From positions 1 to 56,902 of IMG/VR virus record IMGVR_UViG_3300021090_000023: 56,902 nucleotides of DNA; one strand, written 5' to 3'. The notes beneath the pieces are model-generated. The model had not been told where the DNA came from and did not search any database. It saw only the letters and a program-made list of their open reading frames with translations. The DNA comes from a virus. Position 1 is the stretch's first letter. Each line of letters begins with the position of its first letter. This document shows, in pieces, positions 56,895-56,902 of the stretch. A program made the translations under genes and the position numbers.

Positions 56895-56902
56895 GCGCCC
56901 CC

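Overview
The window is about 57 kb of GC-rich DNA packed with small genes. Almost all lie on the + strand, most start behind GGAGG-type ribosome sites, and many overlap the gene before by 1-4 bases (ATGA, GTGA). T4-like replication and recombination genes, a phage-style AAA module, dozens of tiny orphan proteins and no housekeeping genes point to a large double-stranded DNA tailed phage (or a prophage/plasmid-like relative). The Shine-Dalgarno sites, a TATAAT box and a hairpin-plus-T terminator favour a bacterial host, but the host cannot be named from the sequence. Arg codons are strongly AGG-biased and the + strand is purine-rich.

Layout. 1-8.1 kb: small orphan genes around a UvsW-like helicase, ending in a CTAG-rich intergenic block. 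8.4-15.9 kb: a RadC-like JAB protein, many small genes, a Ycf46-like AAA ATPase and a DUF3150-like protein. 15.9-20.3 kb: two long non-coding arrays of an 18/36-bp repeat flank an HNH endonuclease, a DUF1257-like gene and an IS110-C-domain-like gene; a second CTAG block and a DUF2997-like gene follow. 20.3-28.3 kb: small genes, a tRNA-like gene with an abnormal anticodon arm, a UDG-like protein, a DNA methyltransferase, a macro-domain protein and one gene with a frameshift. 28.3-50.8 kb: an AT-rich control region, then DnaB-like helicase, HNH protein, primase, a structured RNA with terminator, glycosyltransferase, radical SAM enzyme, dNMP kinase, a UDG-family B polymerase fusion, two gp32-like single-strand-binding proteins, a gp56-like dUTPase/dCTPase, a RecA/UvsX protein, a FEN-type nuclease, a U32-family protein, Mre11 and Rad50 homologues and a thymidylate-synthase-fold enzyme. 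50.8-56.1 kb: a RuvC-HNH fusion, a KH protein, a second glycosyltransferase, and a short island of foreign codon usage. From 56.1 kb the coding strand flips, probably into another gene module.

How it may fit together. Replication and recombination are nearly complete and T4-like: helicase, primase, polymerase, SSB, RecA, UvsW, Mre11/Rad50, flap nuclease and resolvase. The thymidylate-synthase homologue has Asp where thymidylate synthases have the base-discriminating Asn, as in T4 dCMP hydroxymethylase. With the gp56-like pyrophosphatase, the dNMP kinase and two glycosyltransferases this suggests a T4-like modified-cytosine pathway (inference). The least explained structures are the two 18/36-bp repeat arrays, about 1.6 kb together, and a GGCC-N7-AGACTT element in the CTAG-rich blocks. 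No capsid, terminase, lysis or integrase gene is recognisable here.
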